NCBI RefSeq assembly: GCF_014203795.1
Contig: NZ_JACHJU010000001.1
Span: forward strand, 3,472,001-3,536,000
DNA length: 64,000 nucleotides
Reading direction: 5' to 3'
Origin: Streptosporangium album
Lineage (GTDB): Bacteria > Actinomycetota > Actinomycetes > Streptosporangiales > Streptosporangiaceae
Shown: positions 43,970 to 52,065 of the stretch, in pieces
Position numbering within the stretch: position 1 is the first letter of the stretch
Layout of the letters: each line of letters begins with the position of its first letter
Program-made: the position numbers and the translations under genes
The notes under the pieces: model-generated
Databases searched by the model: none
What the model saw: the letters and a program-made list of their open reading frames with translations, nothing else
Told to the model about the DNA's origin: nothing

Positions 43970-45420
43970 CGGGTCACCTCCACCGCGGTCATGGGCGCGG
44001 TGTCCGAGCCGAGGGCGAAGCCGGCGGCCATGGCCCGGATGTCGGCGTCGCAGACGTAGGCGGCGCGGACCCGGATCGGATCGGGCGAGCACTCCAGACG
44101 CACGTAGGCGATGCCCGCGCCTTGGTCGGGGATTGGGGAGATGTGATCGGCCAGCGCGCCGCGATCCCGGGCGCCGTCGCCGAGGACCATGTCGACCTGT
44201 TCGGACTCGTCCAGCCGGAGTGCGATCTTGTCGGGGAACAGGTTGCGGATGTTCAGCACGTCTTTGCGCGGGTCCTGCAGAGCCGCCAGCACGCCGACCC
44301 CGACCGCCCGGCCCTGCGTGGTGAGCGTGGCCAGGGCGGCGGAGATGCGGATCTTGAGACCCTTGTCGGACTGGTAGGCGGTCAGGAACGCCACTTCGTC
44401 GACCACGACCAGGACGAACGGGTCATCGACGGTGGGAGTGTGGTTGCGCTGGAGTCCGGCGAACCGGTCGGCCCGTTCCTGCATGACCGCCACGGCCGCT
44501 TCCAGCAGGTCGGCGCAGTCGGCCGGGCTCGCGGCGTAGCGGTCGCCGAACAGGTCGCGGCCGAAGGACAGTTCCATCCGTTTGGGATCCAGCGCCCAGA
44601 TCTCGACCAGGTCCGCGCGGACGGCGGGTAGCAGGCCGCGGATGGTCGACCAGATGACCGAGCCCTTGCCCGCCCCGGTGGCCCCGGCGACCAGGACGTG
44701 AGTGCCGTGAACCTTGAGAAGCCACGGCGTGCCGTCCTCACACGTGCCGATCTCCACCGGCCCCACCGACGCCGCATCAGGGATCGGCATGGCAGGCAGA
44801 GGTGTGGCGAGGGGATCGTGCCGGGGGAAGATGAGCAGCAGCCGGCCAGCCCGAGTGACGGAGACCCGGCAGGAGCGCGCCCCGAACCCATGCGCGAGGT
44901 GTTCGGTGCGGTCGGACCAGTCCTTGGCGGCCTGCCCGGTGAGCATCTTCACCGTGACCAGATCGGCCCACGAGGTGCAGCGGATGGAGACGAGGCGGGG
45001 TAAGTAGTCGCGGCCGCGTACGTGCCGCCCCAATCCGGAAATGATCATTACCGGTTGCCAGTGCCGCCGGTACACCCACACCAGTCGCCAGAAGGCCAGC
45101 AGCCGCCAGCCGATCCAGCGATTGAAGGAGAGGCGGCCGAGCAGCGCCCAGGAGGTGAGACCGACGAGCACCAGGGCGACGAGGCCGAGACCGTACTGCC
45201 AGCCGTACAGCCAGGCCAGGACACACGGGACGGTGACGACGGCCGAGGCGATCGGGTGCCGCCACAGCAACCGCACCAGGCCGGCCAGCAGCCGCCAGAC
45301 GAAGATGACGATGGTGACGAACGCGGGGGTACGGAGCACAGCCGGGCGGAACACCACGGCGGTGTCCGGGGTGGTGGAGACGAGCTGTTGCGCCTCGTCG
45401 CCAGGCAGTTTTTTGAACAT
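43966..45420 (-). CDS. FtsK/SpoIIIE-type DNA translocase for conjugation (TraSA/TraB-like)
   Basis: 484 residues. Two to four N-terminal helices (about 30-100) anchor it in the membrane. The motor domain has Walker A HVLVAGATGAGKGSVIWS (about 250), then IWALDPKRMELSFG, Walker B FVLVVVDEVAFL and TLTTQGRAVGVGVLAALQDPRKDV. The ATG at 45420 is preceded by GAGGG. In AICEs a single hexameric protein of this type moves double-stranded DNA between mycelial cells after binding clt repeats. It heads the six-gene overlapping run ending in int. Confidence 0.9.
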   Translation of the reverse strand: MFKKLPGDEAQQLVSTTPDTAVVFRPAVLRTPAFVTIVIFVWRLLAGLVRLLWRHPIASAVVTVPCVLAWLYGWQYGLGLVALVLVGLTSWALLGRLSFNRWIGWRLLAFWRLVWVYRRHWQPVMIISGLGRHVRGRDYLPRLVSIRCTSWADLVTVKMLTGQAAKDWSDRTEHLAHGFGARSCRVSVTRAGRLLLIFPRHDPLATPLPAMPIPDAASVGPVEIGTCEDGTPWLLKVHGTHVLVAGATGAGKGSVIWSTIRGLLPAVRADLVEIWALDPKRMELSFGRDLFGDRYAASPADCADLLEAAVAVMQERADRFAGLQRNHTPTVDDPFVLVVVDEVAFLTAYQSDKGLKIRISAALATLTTQGRAVGVGVLAALQDPRKDVLNIRNLFPDKIALRLDESEQVDMVLGDGARDRGALADHISPIPDQGAGIAYVRLECSPDPIRVRAAYVCDADIRAMAAGFALGSDTAPMTAVEVTR

Positions 45421-45505
45421 TAGGCTTGAGCCCTCTCTTGATTCGCGTTGGGGGAGAACCGAGGGGCCGCCGGAAGTTGCACCTTCCAGCGGCCCCGCTT
45501 CCATG

Positions 45506-45826
45506 TCAGGCCGGGATCTCATCCAGGCCCGGCAGCGTGGGGCCGGCCGCCTGTTCGGCGTGCAGGCGCTCGCAGTCAGTCAGGTAGCGCGCGGCGGCGT
45601 TGAAGATGTCCCGGGCGAGGGACACGTCCTGCTCGGTGACCGGACCGCCGCCCGTGGTCGAGACCGATACCTGGGCCTCAGGGGTGGCCAGGTCCAGGAA
45701 CGGCCGCTTGTTGTCGGTCACCGCGGCCAGCACCCCGACCTCAGAGGTACTGAAGGCGACATCCAGCCGGATCACGCCGCCCCGCAGAACGGCCGTGACG
45801 TAGGTGTAGGGCTTGCGTGCACTCAT
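45506..45826 (-). CDS. Hypothetical AICE protein
   Basis: 106 residues; GGAGGTGG before the ATG at 45826, which overlaps the pra-like stop (ATGA). The sequence begins MSARKPYTYVTAVLRGGVIRLDVAFSTSEVGVLAAV and ends with a helix LARDIFNAAARYLTDCERLHAEQ. It has no Cys cluster or membrane helix. The family is not recognised. Position and coupling suggest it works with the Pra-like activator. Confidence 0.65.
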   Translation of the reverse strand: MSARKPYTYVTAVLRGGVIRLDVAFSTSEVGVLAAVTDNKRPFLDLATPEAQVSVSTTGGGPVTEQDVSLARDIFNAAARYLTDCERLHAEQAAGPTLPGLDEIPA

Positions 45827-46263
45827 GCCGCCACCTCCTTGGCGGCCGTAGCGGCGGTGTTCTTGACGGGAGCCGGAGCGGCAGCGGTGCGGGGAGCGCG
45901 CATGGCCCGTGCTCGGATGGACCAGGCCAGGCGGCCGGTGTTCTGGCCGACGTAGGCGGTGACGGTCATGGCGTCGAACTCGACCGGGATGAACGGCAGG
46001 CCCGGTAGCGGTGCCGGGGGGACCGGCTGGACGGGGGACAGGATCTTGACGGCGACGGTCTTCTGTCCGGCCTTGACGGTGGGGTCGGCGTCCATGACGG
46101 CGACCTGCCAGACGAGTTCGCCGGTGGTCTTGTCCTTGGCGTAGACGGTGCGGCCGTTGGTGGAGGCGTCGAAGTCCTTGACCTGCTCGACCTCGCCGAC
46201 GATGTAGCAGCCGTGCGGGAAGACCTGGTCGAAGCTGATCGGGATGGGGCCTTGGATGGCCAT
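45823..46263 (-). CDS. pra: Pra-like activator of AICE replication, integration and excision
   Basis: 146 residues. MAIQGPIPISFDQVFPHGCYIVGEVEQVKDFDAST and LPGLPFIPVEFDAMTVTAYVGQNTGRLAWSIRARAMRAP match what I recall of proteins named after pSAM2 Pra. Known role: Pra activates the rep-xis-int operon and so switches the element from integrated to replicating state. It starts 43 bp downstream of a 51-bp region holding two repressor sites, so its expression is probably held down by the GntR protein encoded 0.6 kb upstream. An Ala-rich tail ends the protein. Confidence 0.8.
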   Translation of the reverse strand: MAIQGPIPISFDQVFPHGCYIVGEVEQVKDFDASTNGRTVYAKDKTTGELVWQVAVMDADPTVKAGQKTVAVKILSPVQPVPPAPLPGLPFIPVEFDAMTVTAYVGQNTGRLAWSIRARAMRAPRTAAAPAPVKNTAATAAKEVAA

Positions 46264-46305
46264 GGTGGTTTCCTCTCGTGTTGGACAGCCCGATGTTCGG
46301 TTGTC

Positions 46306-46356
46306 CACTTGTCCGACTAAGCTGAGAGTAGCTTCTTCCACTCGTCCGCACAAGTG
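46306..46356 (-). promoter_or_regulatory. Two GntR/KorSA operators and the pra promoter
   Basis: Site 1 (46306-46321) reads CACTTGTCCGACTAAG and site 2 (46339-46356) CACTCGTCCGCACAAGTG; both match the site in the GntR promoter at 47647. On the minus strand CTTGTG followed 18 bp later by TACTCT gives a -35/-10 pair. Site 2 covers the -35 and site 1 lies just past the -10, a repressing arrangement. Confidence 0.65.
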
Positions 46357-46408
46357 GTTAAGAGATGTGGCGAATGAGGGTCAGTGCCTGACAGCGTGCC
46401 TCAGCGGC

Positions 46409-46888
46409 TCAGTGGCAGCGGATGTCCAAGCCCGCGTCGGCGCTGTCGTTGAGCTCCACGATCACTGTATGGCTGCTGTAGGCCACGTGTTTCGATGGCT
46501 GCCGGGCCCACACGGTGAAGCTCGGCCGGCCGGCCTCGACGCCTGCAATGTCTGCCCGATCGTAATAGTCCGTGAGATCACTGACGGACAACTCCGTATT
46601 CAGCGTCAACCGAACACGGTAGTCGCAGTGGTTGCCGTTACCGCGAAGCGCGATGGAGCCCTCGGCGCCGCCATCGGCCCCATACGTCTTGGGCGGTCGG
46701 GGGTAGCTCTCAAACCGATCGATCAGAGCGTCGAGTTTCGCGTCGTTGACCCACATGGGGACCTTGAAGAGAAGAAACAGCCCGATCACCGGAAGGAGCG
46801 CCACCACCAGACAGCCGCGCCCTGCCCTACGCCAGAAAGACCGCCTGGTGGGCGGGTCTTCACTGGAAGTAACAGGAGCGCTCTGCAT
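46409..46888 (-). CDS. Hypothetical single-helix membrane protein
   Basis: 159 residues. One helix near the N-terminus (GCLVVALLPVIGLFLLFKVP, about 25-44) follows a basic segment FWRRAGRG, so the C-terminal domain faces outside. That domain contains two Cys (HCDYRVRL and the final DIRCH), which could form a disulfide. No family recognised. It lies between the pra-like and GntR genes on the same strand. AICEs often encode such proteins near transfer genes (spread functions); this is inference. Confidence 0.6.
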   Translation of the reverse strand: MQSAPVTSSEDPPTRRSFWRRAGRGCLVVALLPVIGLFLLFKVPMWVNDAKLDALIDRFESYPRPPKTYGADGGAEGSIALRGNGNHCDYRVRLTLNTELSVSDLTDYYDRADIAGVEAGRPSFTVWARQPSKHVAYSSHTVIVELNDSADAGLDIRCH

Positions 46889-46907
46889 GGCACCACCCGG
46901 AGTCGGC

Positions 46908-47624
46908 CTATGTCATGGGATAGACATCCTGCAGCTCATGAAGATCACCTGGCAAGGCCACCTCCATCACCATGACCACGGCCCCCGCCGCGTCGTGAAC
47001 GGTGGCCAGCACCCCGAGAACGGGCTTGGAACTGCCGAGCAGCTCGGCCTCTTCCTTCCGGGGACTGCGCGCCGTCAGCCGCTCGGTGATGTGGTCGAAC
47101 CGCAGGTGCTTGACCGCCTGCAGGTGCTGGCGGATCCCGTGCCGCAGAGGCTCGGGCTTGTCCAGGTCGGTGCCGAGTGCGATCTCCAACGGGAACCACA
47201 GCGTCTCCACCGTGGAGGGCCGGCCATCCTGCTTAGCCACCCGTCGACGAGCGATCACGGGGGTCCGCTCCGCGACGCCCAGGAGACGGGCGATGTGACG
47301 AGGAGCCGCAACGCGCTCAACCTCGGTCACACTCTCGGCGCTCTCGGCCTGCTCAGCCACAGCCAGGCCCGGCCGGACGCGATCCGGTGGACTGTCCGGG
47401 CGCCCCTTCACGAACGAGCCACGCCCATGCTCCCGCTCAATCCAGCCCTGCATGGCAAGCGTCTGCAACGCTCGAACCACGGTCGTACGGCCCACGGCGA
47501 ACTCGCGGACAAGCTGCGTCTCGGACGGCAGCATGTCACCCGGGGCGTACTCACCAGCCTCGATCCGCTGCTGAATCGCCTTCATCACCTGGGCATACTT
47601 CGGCGGAGCGAAGTCCATGCTCAT
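46908..47624 (-). CDS. GntR-family repressor (KorSA-like)
   Basis: 238 residues from the ATG at 47624; a second ATG is two codons on. The N-terminal GntR helix-turn-helix is YAQVMKAIQQRIEAGEYAPGDMLPSETQLVREFAVGRTTVVRALQTLAMQGWIEREHGRGSFV (about 10-72). A UTRA-type ligand domain fills the rest (VIARRRVAKQDGRPSTVETLWFPLEIA). In pSAM2, KorSA of this family represses pra. Here near-identical sites precede both this gene and the pra-like gene, so it probably represses itself and the transfer switch. Confidence 0.85.
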   Translation of the reverse strand: MSMDFAPPKYAQVMKAIQQRIEAGEYAPGDMLPSETQLVREFAVGRTTVVRALQTLAMQGWIEREHGRGSFVKGRPDSPPDRVRPGLAVAEQAESAESVTEVERVAAPRHIARLLGVAERTPVIARRRVAKQDGRPSTVETLWFPLEIALGTDLDKPEPLRHGIRQHLQAVKHLRFDHITERLTARSPRKEEAELLGSSKPVLGVLATVHDAAGAVVMVMEVALPGDLHELQDVYPMT

Positions 47625-47646
47625 GTTAACCGCCCGATCACTCTTC

Positions 47647-47692
47647 CACTTGTCTGCATAAGCACAGTACCGGCTGAGCAGGAGCCTGTCAG
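47647..47692 (-). promoter_or_regulatory. Promoter and operator of the GntR gene
   Basis: On the minus strand CTGACA (47687-47692) and TACTGT (47664-47669) are separated by 17 bp. The operator CACTTGTCTGCATAAG (plus strand, 47647-47662) begins right after the -10 and covers the expected start of transcription, consistent with autorepression. Confidence 0.65.
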
Positions 47693-47716
47693 GACCTCCA
47701 CCACCGGGAAGAACGG

Positions 47717-48019
47717 CTACCTCACCATTCCAGACAGTAGAGCGACCCACATAGCCTGAGCCTCTACGTGGCGCCACGCGTCGCTCTGCGAAACGACAGT
47801 TTTCCCCTTGTCGCTGACCGTCCGCTGGATGAAGGCCAGGCCGCCGGCCTCGCAGAATTCGTAAAACGTCACCCGATGCTCATGGCAGGTCCACGCCGTC
47901 ACGCGAATTCGCTCGAATCGACGCGGACTGCCCCAAGACAGAGACCGGTGCCCGTCTCTCACCGGCGGGAGATGGAAGGCCGTGCAGGGCGTCGCCCATG
48001 CGACCGCCCGCGTGCTCAC
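47717..48019 (-). CDS. Hypothetical AICE protein
   Basis: 100 residues from the GTG at 48019, which overlaps the stop of the zinc-finger gene (GTGA). Readable parts are SLSWGSPRRFERIRVTAWTCHEHRVTFYEFCEAGGLAFIQRT and SDAWRHVEAQAMWVALLSG. It looks like a small mixed alpha/beta protein. Family not recognised. The start choice rests on the overlap and the preceding gene's frame. Confidence 0.6.
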   Translation of the reverse strand: MSTRAVAWATPCTAFHLPPVRDGHRSLSWGSPRRFERIRVTAWTCHEHRVTFYEFCEAGGLAFIQRTVSDKGKTVVSQSDAWRHVEAQAMWVALLSGMVR

Positions 48020-48426
48020 GGCGCGGTCCTCTCGAAGCGCACCGATCCCGCCGGGTCCACGGTCGCGCGGAAGATCACCCGCCGAGACCAGTCGTCGGGG
48101 ACGGTGCCGAAGTCGTAGACCCGATGCGTGATCCGCCCCCAGACCGTCCCGGGCGACTCCATCCGGCGCAGCTCCGTGCGCAGCGTGTCCATCGCCGTCG
48201 CCTGACCTGAGCTGATCCCGCATGGCCCGATCTCGTCGATTCCGCCGGAGGTGACGAACACCTCCCACTCGAACATCTCGACGAGCTGCTCCAAGCCGCC
48301 GCAGTAGAGGCAGTCCTCCCGCGCCGAGAGTTCCATGTGCAGGCCCATGGCCACCACACATCCACGACGGGTAACGATCTTCCAGCCGCGCCCGTCGCAT
48401 TCCGTGCACTTAACTGGTGTTGTCAT
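48016..48426 (-). CDS. Hypothetical zinc-finger protein
   Basis: 136 residues. A DnaJ-type CxxC pair (VKCTECDGRGW near the start, DCLYCGG at about 39-45) predicts one zinc site. The C-terminal part is VWGRITHRVYDFGTVPDDWSRRVIFRATVDPAGSVRFERT. It is divergent from the XRE-TPR regulator by 118 bp and coupled to the downstream hypothetical gene. Function unknown. Confidence 0.6.
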   Translation of the reverse strand: MTTPVKCTECDGRGWKIVTRRGCVVAMGLHMELSAREDCLYCGGLEQLVEMFEWEVFVTSGGIDEIGPCGISSGQATAMDTLRTELRRMESPGTVWGRITHRVYDFGTVPDDWSRRVIFRATVDPAGSVRFERTAP

Positions 48427-48544
48427 GCCGGAAAGAATGTCCGGACGAACTTTTCAGCCCTATCCCACGCAGGTATACCGCCGAGAATATAGAGTCTCGA
48501 TCTACAGCGATGCACCACTTCGGGACTGATGACCGGAGGACGGA

Positions 48545-49762
48545 ATGCACGGGAACGCTTTCGATCCGATCGAGATTCCGCCATGGATCTGGGATCACGA
48601 TGAAAGCAGCCAAATCCTCAAGAATCGTGACGTGGCGGGTCTTTTCAATCTCGCTGTCAAGTACAACGGGGCGAGCCAGACGCGCATCAGCGCAGCGACC
48701 GGAATAGCCCAGGGCCACGTAAGCCTGATCATCCGAGGGCAGCGCCAGGTCACCGACCTGGAGGTCTACGAACGGATCGCCACCGGGCTCGGCCTGCCCG
48801 ACCACGCCCGCATGCTCTTCGGCCTGGCCCCACTCGACATCGCATCCCCCACCGGAGACCACGGTGACAACCACCAGGAGCAGGCCGACGAACTGACGGC
48901 TCGGATCGAAGCCGCCGCCGCCATCGACCCCACCATGGTCATGATCCTCACCACCGACACCAACAACCTGCGTCTCCTGGACCGCCGACTCGGCGGAGTC
49001 GCCATCGCCGACAAGATGCGCGCCCAGATCTCCCAGCTAGAACGCGCCCACCGGCACGCCGTACGGCCCGGCATCCGCGCCCAGCTCGCCCACGTCCTCG
49101 CCGAGACCTCATCTCTGGCCGGATGGCAGGCCATCAACACCGGCGCCCTGAACGACGCATGGAACCACTACGAACACGCCAAAGCCGCCGCCCGCGAAGC
49201 CGACGATCCTGCCGTGCTCGCCTACGTATCCGCCGAACAGGCCTACGTCCTCATGGAACTCGGCCGGCCGGCCGAAGCCACCGAGCTCCTCCAGCACATC
49301 CACACCACCCACCGCGAACGCATCCCCGGCCGGCTACGGACATGGCTGTCGGCAGCCGAGGCCGAAGCCGCCGCGATCCTCGGTGACGAGACCACCTGCC
49401 GTGCGGCTCTCGACCAGGCTGCCGCGCTTCTGCCGGAGGGAGCGGCCGACGTGAGCATGCCCTATCTCTCCTTGGACGCCCACCACCTCGCCCGCTGGCG
49501 CGGCAACTGCCTGGTGCGCTTCGGCGACCCAGGCACCGTCGAAGACCTCCGCTCAGCGTTGGCCGGGATGGACGGCACCTACAACCGCGCCGAATCCGGG
49601 GTCCGCTGCGACCTGGGCCACGCCCTTCTTGCCAGAGGAGAACCCGACGCGGCCCAACCTCACATCCAACGCGCCCAGCAACTCGCGACCATGACCGGCT
49701 CCCGCCGCCAGCGCCGGCGCATCGAGGAACTCGCCCGAGCGGTTACGCGCTCGCTCCGTTGA
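48545..49762 (+). CDS. XRE-family regulator with TPR-like C-terminus
   Basis: 405 residues. The helix-turn-helix is SQTRISAATGIAQGHVSLIIRGQRQVTDLEVYERIATGLGLP (about 44-85). The rest is a chain of helical repeats (AGWQAINTGALNDAWNHYEHAKAAAREAD, YVSAEQAYVLMELGRPAEATELLQHI, LGHALLARGEPDAAQPHIQRAQQLA) typical of TPR regulators on actinobacterial mobile elements, which may sense a small peptide or metabolite. GGAGGACGG precedes the ATG. Its end overlaps the convergent NUDIX gene by 20 bp, and the two are often neighbours in such elements. Confidence 0.8.
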   Translation: MHGNAFDPIEIPPWIWDHDESSQILKNRDVAGLFNLAVKYNGASQTRISAATGIAQGHVSLIIRGQRQVTDLEVYERIATGLGLPDHARMLFGLAPLDIASPTGDHGDNHQEQADELTARIEAAAAIDPTMVMILTTDTNNLRLLDRRLGGVAIADKMRAQISQLERAHRHAVRPGIRAQLAHVLAETSSLAGWQAINTGALNDAWNHYEHAKAAAREADDPAVLAYVSAEQAYVLMELGRPAEATELLQHIHTTHRERIPGRLRTWLSAAEAEAAAILGDETTCRAALDQAAALLPEGAADVSMPYLSLDAHHLARWRGNCLVRFGDPGTVEDLRSALAGMDGTYNRAESGVRCDLGHALLARGEPDAAQPHIQRAQQLATMTGSRRQRRRIEELARAVTRSLR

Positions 49763-50303
49763 GCCGATCCCGCGCCGCATACAGACCGATCAACGTCCCC
49801 GACGTCCAGATGTCACCGCGGGCAATCATGTCTGGGATCTCCGACATCGGCACCCACTCGATGAGATCAGCCTCGATCTCCCCGGTCGGACTGCCGACCA
49901 GCTCGGCACCACGCACGAGGAACAGGTTGTGTTCGGAGTCGACCATGCCGGCCATCGGCTGATAGGTGATCAGGTGCTCAATCTCCTTGGGCCGATAGCC
50001 TGTCTCCTCCTCCACCTCACGAGCGGCCGTCGTCATGGCGTCCTCGCCCGCGTCGATCAGCCCGCCGGGCAGCTCCCAGCCCCACCGGTCGGCGAGGAAG
50101 CGGTGTCGCCACATCAGGAGCACCCGGTGCTGGTCATCGACCACCACAGCGATAGCCGCCCGGTCCAGATGCACCACGTGATGCTCGAACCGCTCCCCGT
50201 CCGGGATCGCGACGTCAACCAGGCCCAGCCGGATCCAGCGGTTGTCATAGATCAGTCGCTCGCCATGGACGATCCAGCGCGTCTGCTCCTCATTGGTAGC
50301 CAC
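49743..50303 (-). CDS. NUDIX hydrolase (ADP-ribose pyrophosphatase-like)
   Basis: 186 residues. The NUDIX box fits GX5EX7REUXEEXGU: GLIDAGEDAMTTAAREVEEETGY (about 82-104). The fold before it is VLLMWRHRFLADRWGWELPGG, as in ADP-ribose/NDP-sugar hydrolases. Such enzymes cleave nucleoside diphosphates linked to another group. It is cargo of the element. The link to the XRE-TPR regulator is conserved in my memory of other AICEs but its purpose is unknown. Confidence 0.88.
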   Translation of the reverse strand: MATNEEQTRWIVHGERLIYDNRWIRLGLVDVAIPDGERFEHHVVHLDRAAIAVVVDDQHRVLLMWRHRFLADRWGWELPGGLIDAGEDAMTTAAREVEEETGYRPKEIEHLITYQPMAGMVDSEHNLFLVRGAELVGSPTGEIEADLIEWVPMSEIPDMIARGDIWTSGTLIGLYAARDRLNGASA

Positions 50304-50417
50304 ACAGCGAAGCTACAGCCCAACATCTCCGACGTACACGGGTAGCAGCAGACAGCGACTATCGAGCACTGCCGAATTGTTCAACACCGCTGCATTCGTA
50401 TAGGGCACACGAGGAGG

Positions 50418-50981
50418 TCACCTCGGCATGCCCTCGTCAGACTGCGGGGCGAGGGGAGTGCCGTTGGGGGTGAACTGGTGCTTAGCCAGCAAGTCACGCC
50501 GAATCTGTCGGCGACTGGTAAAAGCGGTCAGACAGATGCCTAACAGCCAGCCAATCTTGATCCCCCAGGAACCGGGCTCGCCCATCAGTCTGAAGACGTC
50601 CGTCAGTGTGAACGGCAGGAAAACCAGGGATAGCCACGCCCCGAGGAGACGCACGAGGAAGAATCGGCCAAGGACGTCGTCTCGGACCCACCAGCGGTAG
50701 CGAAAGGGAAGCCGCTTACCGAACAGGCGGTAGCAGAGCCAGCGCCACAGGGGCGGGTGCTCCCGCAGACGCCAGACCACGCCGGCGCGCACGACGTCCA
50801 GCACGGTACGCAGGTCCGGCCGGGTCCTGCCGGGCTCGGCCAGATCGAGAAGGGTGCTCAGGAACTCCTCGCCTCGCGCCTGCATGAAGCGCGGCGGATA
50901 CGCCACACGCAGCAGCAGGTGGCAGCGATCCGCGTATGCGTCGCTTCGGCGTTCGGCGGTGAGGCACTTGCGGCCGGTCAT
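50418..50981 (-). CDS. Hypothetical membrane protein coupled to padR
   Basis: 187 residues from the ATG at 50981, overlapping the padR stop (ATGA). The N-terminal part is YADRCHLLLRVAYPPRFMQARGEEFLSTLLDLAEPGRTRPDLRTVLDVVRAGVVWRLR, a pattern seen in membrane partners of PadR regulators. Two C-terminal helices follow (about 108-130 and 142-160). Probably co-regulated with, or sensed by, the PadR protein. Function unknown. Confidence 0.65.
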   Translation of the reverse strand: MTGRKCLTAERRSDAYADRCHLLLRVAYPPRFMQARGEEFLSTLLDLAEPGRTRPDLRTVLDVVRAGVVWRLREHPPLWRWLCYRLFGKRLPFRYRWWVRDDVLGRFFLVRLLGAWLSLVFLPFTLTDVFRLMGEPGSWGIKIGWLLGICLTAFTSRRQIRRDLLAKHQFTPNGTPLAPQSDEGMPR

Positions 50982-51307
50982 CGCGTTCCCCATCCCGGCT
51001 GCAGGGACAGGCGGTTCCGGGCGGTGGCGGCCAGCCGCGTCAGGCGGGAAGTTTCCTCGGCGAGGACGGTACGGCCATGGCCGGTCAGGTCGTAGTAGCG
51101 GCGGTGGCGGCCGGCGACGACCTCTTCCTTGACCACGGACACCAGGCCGTCGCCCGACAGCCGGTCGAGCGCGCCGTACAAGGTGCCCGCGCCAAGCCGT
51201 ACTCGCTCCTCCGACAGTTCCTGGACGGCTTTGATCACGCCGTAGCCGTGGAGCGGGCCGTCGGCCAAGGCCAACAGGATGAGATAGCTCTGTTCGCGTA
51301 GCACCAT
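50978..51307 (-). CDS. PadR-family transcriptional regulator
   Basis: 109 residues. MVLREQSYLILLALADGPLHGYGVIKAVQELSEERVRLGAGTLYGALDRLSGDGLV is the PadR winged helix (recognition helix AGTLYGALDRL), then RRYYDLTGHGRTVLAEE, the wing and dimer helix. The start at 51307 matches the family N-terminus and a near-consensus promoter that would initiate at that ATG. It overlaps the downstream membrane-protein gene by 4 bp. It is a small PadR (subfamily 2), usually a repressor. Confidence 0.88.
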   Translation of the reverse strand: MVLREQSYLILLALADGPLHGYGVIKAVQELSEERVRLGAGTLYGALDRLSGDGLVSVVKEEVVAGRHRRYYDLTGHGRTVLAEETSRLTRLAATARNRLSLQPGWGTR

Positions 51308-51342
51308 ATGCGATATATATCGTTGAGCGTTATATAGGTCAA
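51307..51342 (-). promoter_or_regulatory. Leaderless padR promoter with operator palindrome
   Basis: On the minus strand TTGACC (51337-51342) and TATATA (51314-51319) are 17 bp apart, close to the sigma-A consensus. Initiation is expected about 7 bp on, at the A of the padR ATG (51307). The perfect 12-bp palindrome CGATATATATCG (51311-51322) covers the -10 box, a likely autorepression site. Confidence 0.65.
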
Positions 51343-51355
51343 TGAGTGATCGCAT

Positions 51356-51814
51356 TCGAACTGCTCAGCCTCGTCGAGGAGCAGACAACCGAGCCATCCA
51401 TGTGTCCGGCCCTCGCCGTCTCTGCTGGCCTCGCCGAACCGGCTCATGCAATCCGGTTCTGTCTCTGATTTGCTCAGGAGCGTCCGGTACTCGGCAGAGT
51501 CATGCTCTGAACGAGTTGCCGAATTGTTCTTATGTAGATCAAGGCGGCGGCGCGGCGCGCCGCCGCACGGCCCGCCGCCCGCCCGCCGTCCGGGCATGCG
51601 GCCTGGGGGCCGGTCCCGAACGGCGCCGGGACTCAGGGCCGCGCGCCGCACCTCGCGCCCGCCGTACCTATCCAACCCGCCGTACCGGGGCCGCACCACC
51701 GCCATGAGATCTCTCGCTCTCTCTCTGACCACCGGGCCCAACCGCTTCGCTGTTCCTTCGGGTGCTTCACATTGGCGCAGGCCGCTCCGCTCTCCGCGGT
51801 TGCCACCCCTACGG
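51356..51814. other. Noncoding region with a 23-bp perfect GC palindrome
   Basis: No gene is supported in these 459 bp. At 51544-51566 two 11-base arms (GCGGCGGCGCG and its complement) surround a single G, and about 100 bp of extremely GC-rich sequence follow. The inverted repeat GAAC...GTTC at 51509-51530 lies just before it. This is a candidate for a replication or transfer locus of the element, but no nick-site or clt repeats could be identified. Confidence 0.4.
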
Positions 51815-51943
51815 TCAACTACGCCCGGAACGTTCACGGTCGTGCTTTAGAGCCAGGCGTACGGCGAAGTGGATGACAAGGAACTGAAAAAGAGCGCTAA
51901 GCAGCATGAGGAGCACGCTTACGCCTGAGATACCGAAATACAT
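51815..51943 (-). CDS. Small single-helix membrane protein
   Basis: 42 residues: MYFGISGVSVLLMLLSALFQ begins it, and one helix of about 22 residues is followed by a basic tail (RLALKHDRERSGRS). GGAGA lies about 15 bases upstream of the ATG, a rather long spacing. Small proteins of this type accompany transfer genes in AICEs. It sits just left of the IS630 element; whether it is expressed is unknown. Confidence 0.5.
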   Translation of the reverse strand: MYFGISGVSVLLMLLSALFQFLVIHFAVRLALKHDRERSGRS

Positions 51944-52065
51944 GATCTCTCTCTTATCTCCGCGTGACCAGCCTGTCCGCCCCGGCTTACTGAGTCTGAA
52001 AGCCGGGCGTCATGGTTGCCGGGGGTGATTGCCGATGCTGTTTGCGCAGGTGACAGCCTGGGAGT

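Noticed and set aside
51408..51850. Plus-strand frame over the GC palindrome region
   Set aside because: Arg/Pro-rich low-complexity product, no ribosome binding site or family, and it overlaps the more convincing small membrane protein on the other strand.
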